Assembly: GCA_020740775.1 (NCBI GenBank)
Contig: JAHEWK010000008.1
Coordinates: forward strand, 2,418,001 to 2,482,000
Direction: 5' to 3'
Source of the DNA: Ilyonectria destructans
Lineage: Eukaryota > Ascomycota > Sordariomycetes > Hypocreales > Nectriaceae
DNA length: 64,000 nt
Shown here one piece after another: positions 18,114 to 29,930 of this stretch; position 1 is the first letter of the stretch; every line of letters begins with the position of its first letter. The notes beneath the pieces were generated by a model, which saw only the letters and a program-made list of their open reading frames with translations, was not told where the DNA came from and made no database searches. Position numbers and translations under genes: made by a program.

Positions 18114-18314
18114 TCTGTATCCCGTGAGCTAACAGCATCTACGATTCCGGATTTAATCACAAAACATGCCCAGGGCGTTTTCATATGGGCGTATCTCGTG
18201 GTGGACCAAATCCTGGACCTTGACAATGGAGGAGCAGGATTGAAGAAGATTGAAGACGAGATCTATTCTATCCCTCCGGATCTAGATGACCTCTACCACG
18301 ACCTCATCCGAAAT
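18114..18314 (+). pseudogene. NACHT-region remnant of an NLR
   Basis: The frame contains LITKHAQGVFIWAYLVVDQI, then IPPDLDDLYHDLIRNV. This is the conserved end of the NACHT module and the linker seen in fungal NLRs. It covers only about 60 residues and runs into the 3' end of the opposite-strand ankyrin gene. It has no start and no P-loop. Confidence 0.75.
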
Positions 18315-18335
18315 GTGGACGAGAGACCAGCTCAT

Positions 18336-21300
18336 TCATTCTCCAGTCTCCAGAATAACACCTGCTTCCTCGATCGCCTCTATATCCTCGCACGATAGCT
18401 CGTCTTTTTCAGCATCGACCTCATCCATCCTGCTCCACCAGTAACCCAAGAAGAATTCGGAAAATGGCTGACCAAGCTCCATAAACTTGGCATCAAATTC
18501 CTCAACTAAACTATCTAAATGCGTAGCCAAGTGCTGGTCCTCCTCTTGTATCTCCGCAATATCCTCGGGGTCCATGATGCTTATAATTGTGTACTTGCCA
18601 TCACGGATCGCTTCAGTATGGCTGATATCTGGGATAAATTCCCAATATTCGTACTTGCAGCATGTGTGTTTCATCCCAAGACGAGTAAAGGTGCTGAGTC
18701 GAATAATATCCATGGCAGCTTTAGTTTGTGCCTTGCTTGACGATAACACGGCATTTATTAGTTCGACCCCATAGCGCCACTCGCTGATGAGTTGTCGATG
18801 AGGCTGAGAGGGATGGGTGTCATCGATATGGTCCCATATGCCTCGCGCGAACAGTGAAGCGGGCGAGCACCCCCGGCGTGCACAATAACAGTTGCAAGGA
18901 TCAGTTGTCGGGTCTTCGAGGATCCTGCTCAACTGTGCGATGCGTGGCTCGTCATTGCTCAAGATTCTTGGTAGTGACCTGTAACCATCGAGTGCTGTCT
19001 CGAAGGCGATGCGGTGGATTACTTGAAAACAGCCGCTTACCCTTTCTGACGGAGTCGATGGGCTGCAGGCAACGCGAGGGATCGAACTATGGAGGTCTGC
19101 GCCGTGATCCACGAACCAGGCCACTAGATCTAATATCCCTCCCATTCCGCGTCTGTTGCTGATTTCCCAAATATCGACTGTCATTAAGGGGGTAAAGCCA
19201 TGAAATAGAACGTTAGTGTGATTGAATCCGGCACGGAATAATGACTCTGCGAGGGTGGCGCTCATGCAGTCTGAATGATAGATTGAACCCGGCCGAATCC
19301 CTTGAAATTGCCAAGGGATTGGGATTAGACACTCCTGTAGGGCTTGGACAACCGAAGAGGCTTCTTCTTGAAGCACTTGGTGTCCAAGAAGGCCGAATCT
19401 AAGTGCTTCATCACCTGAAAGCCACCTGAGGGAAAAGGACACGAGCTCCTTTCTGCGATTTGCTAACTCTTGGCCCAGAAGGTAGATGACTTCATCTGAC
19501 TGGGGCCTGCGATATTGAAATAGTCCGAGTTCCTCCAGGGTCTGGGTGTTCTCCAGGTCTATTCTAGCATTTGCAGCAAGAAATAGCCGAATGGACTCGG
19601 CTTGTCCCAATCGGATTGCATAGTTGATGGGGGTATCACCGCGAGAATCCTCAGCGTCAACGAGACTCTGGCAAGTTTCCCCCCCTAATTCGAGAAGAAT
19701 TTCGACTCCCCTGGCCCAACTAACTGCTAGATGTAGTGGTGTTTCCCCACCAGGGCCCTTTTCGAGAGTAGGGAAGCCCGATGTGCACAGAATTCGACGC
19801 ACATCCGGCTCGGATTCCTCGAGTATTGCACGGGACAGTCGGCCATATTCTAAACCTTTGGAGTGTTTAGTAATGCGATACAAAGATAGAATGTCAATCA
19901 CCTACAGCAGGGAATTCCCAGCAAACTTCGTCGATGTAGGGGGAGCTGGTATAAACCGCCCAGCTCGGATAGAGGTTCCGTGCCTTCAACTCCAATTTCC
20001 GCACCATACTCAAAAAGTTCGCTTAGGATAGTTTTCACGTGCATTTGTTCGAAATTATCGGGGCAGCAACCGAATGGACCTGCTATTCGTAAAAGGTAAT
20101 GTAGTGGTGTCCTGAGTAGGGCGATGAGAAAATTTCATCACGTATTGTTAAATATACTCACTGGCAACCGTCATTGACTGGGACTCCCATATGGACGAGC
20201 GCTTTGAGAAATTGCAAAGAAACCATCAAGGTTTCTTCCGTTGAGATCAATTGGCATACCAAAATTGCCGACTATTTTCCCAATCAGTTTCGGACGTTAG
20301 GAGGGACAAGGCTTGTAGCCACATACATGAAGTAAGTTTTGGCCAAAGGAGTTGATATCAGTGGGCCATGCCTTGTGATCCAGAAAACATTGTTGCACAC
20401 CAATGAGACAAGTTTGCAATTCATTTCTCAGATTCTCAGGGTCCAATCCCTGGTCCAATCGTTCCCAATTTCGTGCAAAGGTTTTAGTCACAAGTGAAAA
20501 TGCTGGAGACTGATTGCAGGTTGTGCGGACCGTAAATTTGGGATAAACCTCAAGGTCTCGCAGAAATATATGCCGGGAGTATTGGATCAGAATCTTGTAC
20601 TTGAAGACACGGTTGAAGACCTTGATTTGCCAGACAAGGGTCCGCCTTGTCTTATTCTGGAACGAATAGAGGCATTTATTTGCGTGAGTCCTAGGAGACC
20701 TGGTGGCGCACTGGCATTCGAAGTCAAGCAGGGTGCTTTGAGAGGTCGATTTCTTTTCCCTCTTAAGTGAAGTTCGATTGTCTCTCAGAAAAGAGGGGGC
20801 CAGGATTTCTGGGGCCCGTCTTTGTCCTTGTGGATGCTGATGGGTGTGTGGAGCTTTGAGACTATCTTGACTGAAACTAGAAGGTTCAAGCCTTGTGCAT
20901 GAAGCTGGCTCTATCCTTTGGCGACCTTCAAAGAAATTGTTGATCGATTTCTCAAGGACTTCAAGCCGGCGCTGGAGCGATTCTTCCATTTGGGCTATCC
21001 TCAAATCTACATTTTGTGTCACGATAGGTACCAGACTAGAGACTTGATCAGATAGGCCTCTTCCTTGAGCACATATTGCCAAACCGAGCTTGTTGGACTC
21101 GGAGACAGTATCACGTAGATCCGCGGTTAGATCACTAGAGGAATTAGTCTCAGACCTTGTTCTGCAACTCGCTGCACACCTACTAGTTCATCAATAAGAT
21201 CTGGCTCGATAAAGCAAATTGAAACTCATGCATTTGCTGCTTGAAGAACTCAAACATGTTCCTTTGGAAAGGATACTGGAGTTTCCGGACCACGGATTTT

Positions 21301-21617
21301 CCCTGGCTCTTGAGGCTGGGAATGGGAGGCTGCTGAGAATACTTATCACTGAAGGTGCCGAACTCTTGTAAGCACATATTACATGCGCCCAGACACTCGT
21401 TGATTGAAGACTTCAGAGCTGAGTTTGTGACCGTGCCCTGCTGGCGTTCTTCAAGGTGGCGGAGGAAAGTACGGAGCCGCTCGGCATGTTGTCCGAGAAC
21501 GAGAAGGTCGTTGCTTCGCGCGCGGTAGTTGTGGCAGTAAGTCAGAAGTCCGTCGCATATCGTGATGCCGAGGGAGACGAGCCCGGCAGCACCAGTGACG
21601 GCGGTAAATGGATCCAT
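18336..21617 (-). CDS. Helo-like N-terminal / ankyrin repeat protein (about 1026 aa)
   Basis: The start ATG 21617 gives MDPFTAVTGAAGLVSLGITI, the N-terminal fold of fungal STAND-associated proteins (Helo-like_N type). Exons are 21617-21184, 21134-20323, 20270-20162, 20111-19906 and 19855-18336, with introns of 49, 52, 50 and 50 nt, totalling exactly 1027 codons. The middle has a coiled stretch (MEESLQRRLEVLEKS) and a fungal ankyrin-protein region (LLDFECQC, FSLVTKTFARNWERLDQ). Ankyrin units follow (CQTPLHYLL, GGETPLHLAVSWARGVEILL, RGDTPINYAIRLGQAESIRL). The end, FLGYWWSRMDEVDAEKDE, looks complete. The second intron is uncertain: the in-frame donor is an unusual GTGGCT, whereas the better donor GTATGT at 20326 would shift the frame, and reading through meets TAA at 20297. 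No NACHT is present. Confidence 0.7.
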
Positions 21618-22356
21618 GGTGACGGAGTGAATGGGTTGAAAGATAAAATGGCCTTTGCCGACATCAGCAGAAGAATCAGGCTGCAAGCACTGTCGATGGG
21701 GTATGTAAGGAGCAAACAGGCTGTGGCTGTGGACAGAATCGGCTACGCAGCACTTTGCGACTGGTGGTTAGGCCTATCAACGACGGAGATACAATGCAGG
21801 CTGATGCGGGGTTTCAGCTGATACTGCCTTGCCAACAGTGACATGGCGCGAATACCTTGGGAAAAGCCTTGCATATTTTCAACCAGATTCAACAAATCAG
21901 GAGTATTGCTATTCGTACAGATGCATCTTGTACTCGCACAGACTCACCATTGGATGCGCAGTGTATTGAGCAGCCTCCAGTCGGGCTCTGTCACTGGAAG
22001 CAGATGTTGAATTTGGTCTGCTTTGTTCGGCGGGAGGAGCCCTTTTCTCGGAAAACGGGTAGGCAAAACATCGTGCTCAATCGACCCATATGAGTGGTTA
22101 TTGCGGCCTGATGGTCCTGGCAGTGGCAGTGATGGAGCCTTGACATACATCACCTAGCTTCTGCCGATTGACTGAGAGGCTTGCATGCACAGAAATATGC
22201 ACGAGCGGGTGACCTGGCAGTCCCTCATTCGCAACTTGGACATACCGCTGGCCATGCACGAGGATTTCGCTTTGTAGCCGGTAGATTTCAGAGGATGGTC
22301 CTTAGCGCTTACATGTACGGGAATATGCACGAGCGGGTGACCTGACAGCCACTCAA
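21618..22356. other. No gene recognised; contains a ~45-bp direct repeat
   Basis: This is the upstream region of the ankyrin gene. Two similar stretches sharing AATATGCACGAGCGGGTGAC lie near 22190 and 22320, about 130 bp apart. Confidence 0.45.
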
Positions 22357-22569
22357 TCACAAGCAGGCATGTTCACGCTGGCGCCTCGCTGAACCTGCTG
22401 TCGTGCTGAATTGTCCTGCAAATTTTCTTTCGAGATTTGCTTGGACACATTGTGACGTGCCGCTGCCTTTGACAGAACAGAATATAATTTGAGCTGTGAT
22501 CGACGGTTCGTCGGCGTTGACGCCGACAACAGCGACGGCGCAGACAATGAAGAGCCAGCATTTCGCCAT
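22357..22569 (-). CDS. Candidate small secreted protein (70 aa)
   Basis: ATG 22569 starts MAKCWLFIVCAVAVVGVNA, a typical signal peptide with likely cleavage after Ala-19. A short mature part follows (DEPSITAQIIFCSVKGSG...) with three cysteines and a basic RRQREH end. The ATG context (GCCATGG) is good. It resembles small secreted effector-like proteins in layout only. No family is recognised, and a downstream intron and further exon cannot be excluded because an odd cysteine number is left. Confidence 0.35.
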   Translation of the reverse strand: MAKCWLFIVCAVAVVGVNADEPSITAQIIFCSVKGSGTSQCVQANLERKFAGQFSTTAGSARRQREHACL

Positions 22570-24534
22570 GGCTGCATTTGGTTGACAAGGATAGGACGGG
22601 TCGCTGGTGGTTTATTGTTCCCGAAAAATGTTTGCTGTGTGAAACTGGCGAGGACAGGGAGGAGCGTTACTGGGCTCTTCCACGGTAGTAAGGCTATAGA
22701 GCTTGGAGTAAAATATTTGCGACGGGAATGGTGCGCTCAACAAGTTGTGCTGTAGGTGGAGGGAACGGGACGCTCCTCCTAGATAGACTGCTCTAGCGCA
22801 TGATGAGAAAAATATGCATATCGCTATTGGTCGCTGTTGATCGCTGTTGGTCGCCGGCAGGAGAGGACAATGATCACCAGGACCGATAATGCAAGCCACA
22901 TGTTATGGGAATGGCGCTGTCTGTATGATGAGTGGGCCATTGACCATCGCATTTCAGCGATACTGACCACCTTGTGGATGCTTTCTTTTGCCATAGCCAC
23001 CTTCACACAAACCGCGCAAATAATCCTCACAGATGCCTTGAGGAACGAAGAACGAACGAAGTGACGAAAGGTCTTATGCTGTTGATGAATTTCTGGTGAA
23101 TTGTCGCCAGTCCGATGCTGCTTCCGCCATGGAAATTTCGCTCGCAACCTCCTCATCAGCGATGCATTGTAGAATCGATAGGAAAGGGAGCTCGGGTCGG
23201 CGGAGACCATTACAATTGTGCGTGACGCATTCTCCGAGGAGTGGCGGCTCTGAGAAAATGCGAAGTTGCGAGGAAGGAGGACTGCCGGAAATGCCGCCTG
23301 ATAAATGTCACTAAGCCGTCACTTCTCGCGGGACGCGGCGGCTGCGGCGGCTGCTGCGCAGCAACCAAGTTGCTTGTTGTGGCTGTCGCCCTGCAGCGTC
23401 CTCTTCACTCTGCGCTTCTGGTCATTGATGCGCGACCGCCTCCGGTTGCTGGAGGACAAGCAGGAGGCAGAACCACGGTGTCCAGTGTACTGTTCGAGCC
23501 TTTACTAGCGGCATGGCACGACTCCCGAACCCTTATCTTGTCGTCCATGCGTTCCGGGATCGGTGAGGCTCGAAGGCCCCAGGGTGGCGGGATGCGAATC
23601 AGGCATTTCGCTTAAAAGACACGCCTGCGCGATGACTTCTTGCCCCGCGGCAGGGTATCAATCCCTGGCATCTGTCTTGTAACCCTTTGCCTGGCTGGGG
23701 AGATGAATTGGAGTGACTGCGCCTGGGTTTCCCAGAAGCCCGGCCGTCTCCGTGTTGCGCGCGAAGTCCAGGCAAGTCTTGTTAGCTCTAGCCAGGTGAG
23801 GGCCCACGGCCGACGCCCTCCATGTGTAGCGCCAGGCTGGGGCAGCCCATTACCGGCCCGCACCAGCCACGGCCCGCACCCATTGCCTAGTACAAGTGGT
23901 GATGCAAAGCGGTGGTCAATCGCTGAGCGGACCTGAACGAGCTATCAAAGCCATAACAGCACCATCCAGAATACCCTGGGCCAAAGCGCACCTGGGCACC
24001 TGGGCCATCCTTTTTACTCCGAGCCACGGTCAAGCGCAGTCTGCCACGAGAGACCTATGACGGCATCGTGGCAAGGCGAACCACGACTACCCCCGCAACG
24101 CAAACAGCATAGCCAAATACCGCCCGACTCTTCCAACCCAGGCTGCGTCGAAAGAAAGGTTATGGAGGTCGTCCAGTAGATGCGATCGAGCGCATGGCCG
24201 GAGAACCTGGAAGCTTGGGGGGGCTCGGTCAGCGAAGGCGAATGACCTGTTCTCCACGTTTTCGTCCCGCAATGCAGCCTTGGAAGGACTGCCTATCCAC
24301 CGCCAAACCAAACTTCCGTTCAAGACGTCACGGCTTTCACCACACATCGTCTTAGGGTGCAATGACTTGAGGAGCGGGAAAGTCCCGGCTTCGCACGCCG
24401 AACCTGCAGCCACCAAAAGTTCTCGGCAGTTGCTGCTGACCTTTGATAATTCGCTATACGTGTGATGTGGCTGCAGGTTGGCAGCACCGAATTGGCTCAG
24501 GACATGCCGATGCTCGACAATGGTAACTGATTGG
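22570..24534. other. No gene recognised
   Basis: Frames at 22824-23210, 23241-23615 and 24087-24560 lack domains, signal peptides or supported introns. The stretch may contain degraded repeats. Confidence 0.4.
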
Positions 24535-25105
24535 CTCAGGGCACCCGAAAGTGCGCACATGGACTCCTTTGGAACTCGCAGGAGAGCGACTTCTGGATGG
24601 TTAAGGAAAGCACCTGCATCCGGCCGAAGTAGCGTGGCCCGCCTGGAGGATCTTCGTCAGGTAGCTCAACACGGAGCACATCTACCCCAGACCACACACG
24701 ATCCATCTACGGAGGGCTTCGTTTGAGCCGCCTGAGCAAGATATACCGTCTCTCGCACATCCGTTTCTGTGTGGCTATATGGCGCACTGGATGAATCCAA
24801 CTGAGTGAGCCTGGGTCGAGGTTAGCGTAAACCATTCTGCCAAAACGATTGCACTTACGCCGAATTACAGGGTGGACGGGATGGGAACGGATCGGGCCCA
24901 CCTGTGGGATCGAGGGAAAGGCAAGCGCTGATACTGAGGTGTTAAGGGACGAAGACGAAACTGAAAACACACGGAGGCTACTTGTCCGCAATTCAAAGCT
25001 GAGCGCTTTTAGAAGCGTACGGGTGTCATATCAGACCATTTTAAGAAGACGCAGCCATTCTTGATTAACCAGGAAGTTCAAGATGTCAATGCTTAGCGGT
25101 GGCTA
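24535..25105. repeat. ~570-bp dispersed direct repeat (partner 11034-11600)
   Basis: It aligns with 11034-11600 from GGCACCCGAAAGTGCGCAC onwards to about 25105, in the same orientation, with scattered transitions such as GGATGGCC to GGATGGTT. The element type is unknown. Confidence 0.75.
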
Positions 25106-25176
25106 AGGTTGGGAGGAAGGAATAGTAACATTCCGTGCGAATTCCATTCTCAAGGCGAAGTATAACATAAAATAAC

Positions 25177-27429
25177 TCAATCTTCCTTACCGGGCACACC
25201 ATTGGCCCCACTCCGGTTCCCATCCGGAAGTACACTGTCTGATCCCGCCTCATCCTCCTCAACATCAGCCACATGGTTGGCAGGGGGATCCTCACTGCCA
25301 AGAGGCAGGTTCTCATCCATCGTTTCTCGTGCCTCATTTCCAATCAGATGTACAGAATCAGAATCCGCTCCATCGTTATGCGAGGCATTGCAGTAAGATT
25401 CATGGTCAATGGGAAGGACCTCCTGGTTTTCTTCACCGGCATGCGACTGGCTCTGTAACACACGAAGAGGTATGTTGGTGTGTCCGCTCTCTTCCCTGTC
25501 GAAGTATCCGTCTTCGTCTGCAGATGGACTGTGCACTTCATTGAAGTTCCCTATGTTGACCTCGTTGGCTGCAGATTCAGCCCTCGGAGCAATTTCGGTA
25601 CCTGGTCCCGCTGATGTATTCTCGCCGAGGCGCTTGGTGAGCTTCGGAGTTGATTTGCCGTTGACTGGTGGGTGAGACGGAGTAGGTGAAGTGGAGAAGG
25701 GACTATGCACAGCTCTCAGCTCCCCCAGGCGCAGTTTCAAAGCCCTTTCCTTGTCTCTGTTAAGAAGCGGTATGTCTTGGACGAATTGGCCTTTCCGCGT
25801 CGTCTTCATGGCCCGTTTTTTTTTGGCGCGAATAGATACTATCTGCCGCTGACGAGGTAGATGCATCTTAGCGCGGTGAGGAGGAGTTTGGAAGCGTGGA
25901 ACTCGTGACGACCTAGGCGAGGATAGCATTACGGCCTTCGATGCCATTGGAGCAACAGTTGCAGAGTGTGCACATTTGTTGTCAGAGGCGTGACCCCCAG
26001 ATGATTCGTCGTCATAATCGCCACCGCCTGACCGTCCCGCGTTGCGAGGAGCTGATTGAACATCCTCCTTCGCTCCCGAAAGTTCCTTCTGCTTTTCGAA
26101 CTCCCACTTCTCTGCAGCTGTTTTTGCGGTCAAATCCTGGGCATCCGCAGCAATTCTTGCTGCGATGGCGGTTTGAGAAGCTATTTCGGCATTCCGATCG
26201 CCGGTGTTAGCTACCTGTCTTGCTACATTGGCGTTGCGATATCCAATTTGCGCCGTTGTGAAGCTATCACATGCTTTGCTAGTGGCAACGACGCCAGCAA
26301 TTGTCGCGGTAGCTATGGCGAATTTCTGAACATCACCCGGTGGCAAGCTTGACGTAGCAGATGAGGCTGAGTTTGCAGTGGTTGCTATGGCTCCTGCGAC
26401 TGACACAACTGTCTCCTTCGCGGCCGAGCTCGCCGATTCTAGGGCCTCTGAGGCGGAGCGAGAGGAGACAGCGTGATCTGGGATAAGGGAGGCGCTAAGT
26501 AAAGGAAGACTCAAAGTGCGTTTGACGATTCTCCGTGAGACTCGGGTCCCAGGATCGTCTCCTTCCCTGGTGAGAGTATCTGGTTGAGTTATTTCCCACG
26601 AAGGTGTTGCTGTTGTCCCAGTCTGACGCTGCACATTCTTAGGGAGGTGGGCTGCAACCGTCGGCGGTTGTTCTGGTTGGGTGTTCCAGTGGTATTTGTC
26701 CCCTGCGGAGACAATTCTTTGGTTCAGCCTTTCAATCCGAGCATCCCGTGGGCTGGTGTACTGGGGGATTGGTGGCAGCACCAGAGAAGTTGATGGTGGA
26801 CCTCGATCACTTCGTTGGACTCTCGAAAGATCAGTCACTTCTCCCCGCCAATTTGCGGGCCGAGTATATTCCTCTATGGGAATAGCGTTTCGATCTGTGT
26901 CGTTCGTGAACTGCCTGGATGTCTGGAGTGCTTGAAGGACAGCCCTGCGAACCGTCAGAACTGGTTGAACTCACTGCGTCATGCCAACTGACCGATGCTG
27001 CTCCTGCTGCCATCTGAGCGAATCATAATGCAGCGCTTTCTCCAATCTCTTACCCTGTTCCTTCATAATGTCCGCAAGCTCACACACTCTTGACCACCGC
27101 GCGTTGATTGTAGCATTGCGAATGAGTTCTTTCACCTTACGCTTCTGCTTTGGCTGGAATATGCGAATGAGCTCGTCGTACGCGTGCCGGTGTTTTTCCA
27201 GAATCTCAATTCTATCGCTATAGTCCTTCGTGCTTCTGTAAGGGGGGGGTTCATCCTGGTCCGGGCCACCGAAGGTAAGATTGGCAGCCTTCTCGACGGT
27301 ATCTTTATGGCCATCGGCCCATTCAACAAGAGGTCGGTGTTTGGAACCATCGAAGAGCTTTAGAACACTAATAGCGAGGCTGGGGAAAGGAAATTCGGTG
27401 CCATGGAAGAGACGTGTGACAGGATCCAT
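25177..27429 (-). CDS. Hypothetical protein, about 730 aa, two exons
   Basis: ATG 27429 opens exon 1 (27429-26975). An intron of 60 nt (26974-26915, GTGAGT...CATCCAG) joins GMTQ to QFTNDTDRNAIPIEEYTRP, in frame with the long exon 2 (26914-25177). The N-terminal domain (DPVTRLFHGTEFPFPSLAIS, VLKLFDGSKHRPLVEWADGH) is charged and helical, with a basic segment (PKQKRKVKELIRNATINARW). The middle holds an Ala-rich hydrophobic stretch (about GAIATTANSASSATSS and FAIATATIAGVVATSKA) that could be a membrane hairpin or amphipathic helix. It is followed by KTAAEKWEFEKQKELSG, a basic region and a long acidic disordered tail. I recognise no family. Clean splicing over 2.2 kb suggests an expressed gene. 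Confidence 0.65.
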
Positions 27430-29589
27430 ATCTGATCCGAGATAGCTTTTGATTGACTAGGGGATTAAGTAGCGGGTACGACGATGAAGGGGCCTAAAGA
27501 TTGCAAGGTGATGAAAAAAAAACGGTTGACCACGCGGGGCAGAGCGGCTTAGATATAGCCTCGAAGCATAGGCCGGTTTTCCTCGTAACGTTTTCCGTGG
27601 TGGTGAAGTCTACTGTCACGGTGCGAATTTTGGATAACTGGGCCAGTTAACCTTGGAGGGAGCAACCATGTGATTGCCCAAGCCGCAGTGAATGTAATGT
27701 AGGGCCGACGCCACGAGGAGCGGGTCGGGCGAGAAGGTCACCGAGCTGACCGAGTAGGCGTGGATCCAACCAAAATTCATTAGTGTATAACAATGGGCGC
27801 ACCGAGCCACATCTTCTACGATGTGGTGAAAGGCAAGTATCGACTTGGGGAGTGGTGTCTCGCGCGAAGCTGCCATCGTCCAGGACCAACAGGGCGGAAA
27901 ACGTCGGCAGACTTGGTGATGGATCCTTCCCCAGAGAGGCGAGAAGGTTCCGAGCCGGGCACTGCCCGAGCTTTGAGGGGTTAAATAACTTGCGGCTTGG
28001 TCTGACAGTCTGGTAAAGCCTGTCTGTCATTCGTCACCGTTGCCATTGCCCGAAGCTTTACCAAGTGCAGCGGACGCTGACCCAGTGCGTTATCAACCAT
28101 GAGGTGGCCGAGACCTACCTCGTGGGAAACCATCTCAAGTACAGTCCACATGTTGAAGATCATGCAACCCGCCCCGCTTCTCGCGCATCACATCCAAATC
28201 ACTGGACAGCGTCATATGGAAGCGCGCTGTAAGGGGAAAAGCAGTCCGCGCATCCATCCGCAAGTGGCGCGCCAGGGGCTTGTTGGCTCGCTGGGGCATC
28301 ATGCAGGTACGTCGTCGCCGTCATTCGTACGTGCATCCTACTACTATGCACTATCGAACTGTGTGCGGCGCATCCGGGGAGCGAGACATCCTGTGGGGGA
28401 GATGCTCCTTTGTCTCTTAACTCTGTCTTGTCGGTCTCGCGATCGGTTGTTTATCTTGTGTCCGCCGTGAAATCGCCGGTCGCAGCCTATTTAATGCCGT
28501 CATTGTGATTGTAGATCCCCGCCTCCACAGTGTTACAGTGCCATAGCCACTAACTCAACGGCGGACTTTGGGCTGTGCGCTTTGTTGCACCCTGTGAATT
28601 GCAAGCTGGTCTTTATCTGTGGCTTCACCTCGGATCCACAGTGTTGGTCTCAGAATCAAGCTGGCGCATGACCAGGGATCCGTTAGGCATCCTCAGCTGT
28701 CTGCCTTGAGCGGGTAACTACGGCCACCGTCGGCGTCACGCGCACTTGGCTCTTGTCAGACGGAGGGATCCGGCCGGCCGTGATGACTAAGGAAAGAGGG
28801 GTCAGAGAGACCGTAGATAACGGAAATCCCTCTCTGATCAAGATGATCATCAACACAATCAATCAGTCATAGCGACGTTATTCAGGCTTGTGAAGACCGT
28901 TCCTGTTTCGAGTCGAATCTCCATGCTCTTGCCTCAACGTTGTGGGCTTTGATGCGCAAATTTGGTGAAGTGACATCATCGTTTTGGTGCGTGGTTTCTG
29001 CCGTCCTTCTCCCCCGGACATCAGAAACATGGCAGCCACACAAACACGCCAGGGAGCGATAGGGCTCAGGTACAGCGTGGCATCGCCCACGCACAAGGCC
29101 TTGAAACCGCCCAGTCAGAGCCCAGGGAGCGACTCAAGGATGGGTGGTGGCGCTCCAGGCCCTTCGAGTGTGTAGGCCCATTTTCAGGTCACGCAGAAGT
29201 TGTCAGACAGCGGTGTCGCCAGTAATAATCTAACCCAATTAGGAGTAGCGTATTTGCCGGTCGTCTTCTGACAGCGCCGGAGATCGGCAACGTGCCTCCC
29301 CTCCCCACGTGGCGACGGCTGCTTGATAAAGAGTGACAGAGGTCGAACAGCTTATCCCCCGACACGGCGAGATCCAACAGCAGAACAGCATGATCACGGC
29401 ATTCTTCCTGAACAGTTCCGTTCACGTCAACGTTATCCAGTTCGTTCATCTGCTGCTTCTCATGCAGGCCCTGCGCTCAAAGGGGCTCAACCCGGGCCGC
29501 AGCCAGTCTGTAAAGACGAAAGGGAACTGGGATGAGCTTTTGCTCCGGCGACAGCCTAGCAACAACTCCGAAAGCGCCTCAAGGGTCAT
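27430..29589. other. No gene recognised
   Basis: Many short overlapping frames on both strands, none with recognisable domains. A possible degraded region; I see nothing specific. Confidence 0.4.
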
Positions 29590-29723
29590 CCCCTCGCATT
29601 GCACGTGTCAGGTGGCCTCGCATTGCACGTGTCAGGTGGCCTTAGTCGCGGAAGCAAATCCGATGCTCAACAGCCAGTCGCTTGTCCACGACTCAGTCAG
29701 ACCCAACCGGATAGAGACTCGCG
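29590..29723. repeat. Dispersed direct repeat (partner 41336-41488)
   Basis: Both copies share AGCGCCTCAAGGGTCATCCC and continue to ACCCAACCGGATAGAGAC. This copy has a local tandem duplication of CCTCGCATTGCACGTGTCAG. Confidence 0.8.
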
Positions 29724-29727
29724 CCAG

Positions 29728-29930
29728 TGGGTGTGGTGTGTGTGGGTGTGGTGTGTGTGGGTGTGGTGTGTGTGGGTGTGGTGTGTGTGGGTGTGGTGTG
29801 TGTGGGTGTGGTGTGTGCGGGTGTGGTGTGTGTGGGTGTGGTGTGTGTGGGTGTGGTGTGTGTGGGTGTGGTGTGTGCGGGTGTGGTATGTGTGGGTGTG
29901 GTGTGTGTGGGTATGATGTGTGTGTATGTG
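29728..29930. repeat. GT-rich minisatellite, 15-bp unit, about 13 copies
   Basis: The unit GGGTGTGGTGTGTGT is repeated with rare variants. Frames translated from it (Cys/Val/Trp or Thr/His/Pro repeats) are artefacts. Confidence 0.9.
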
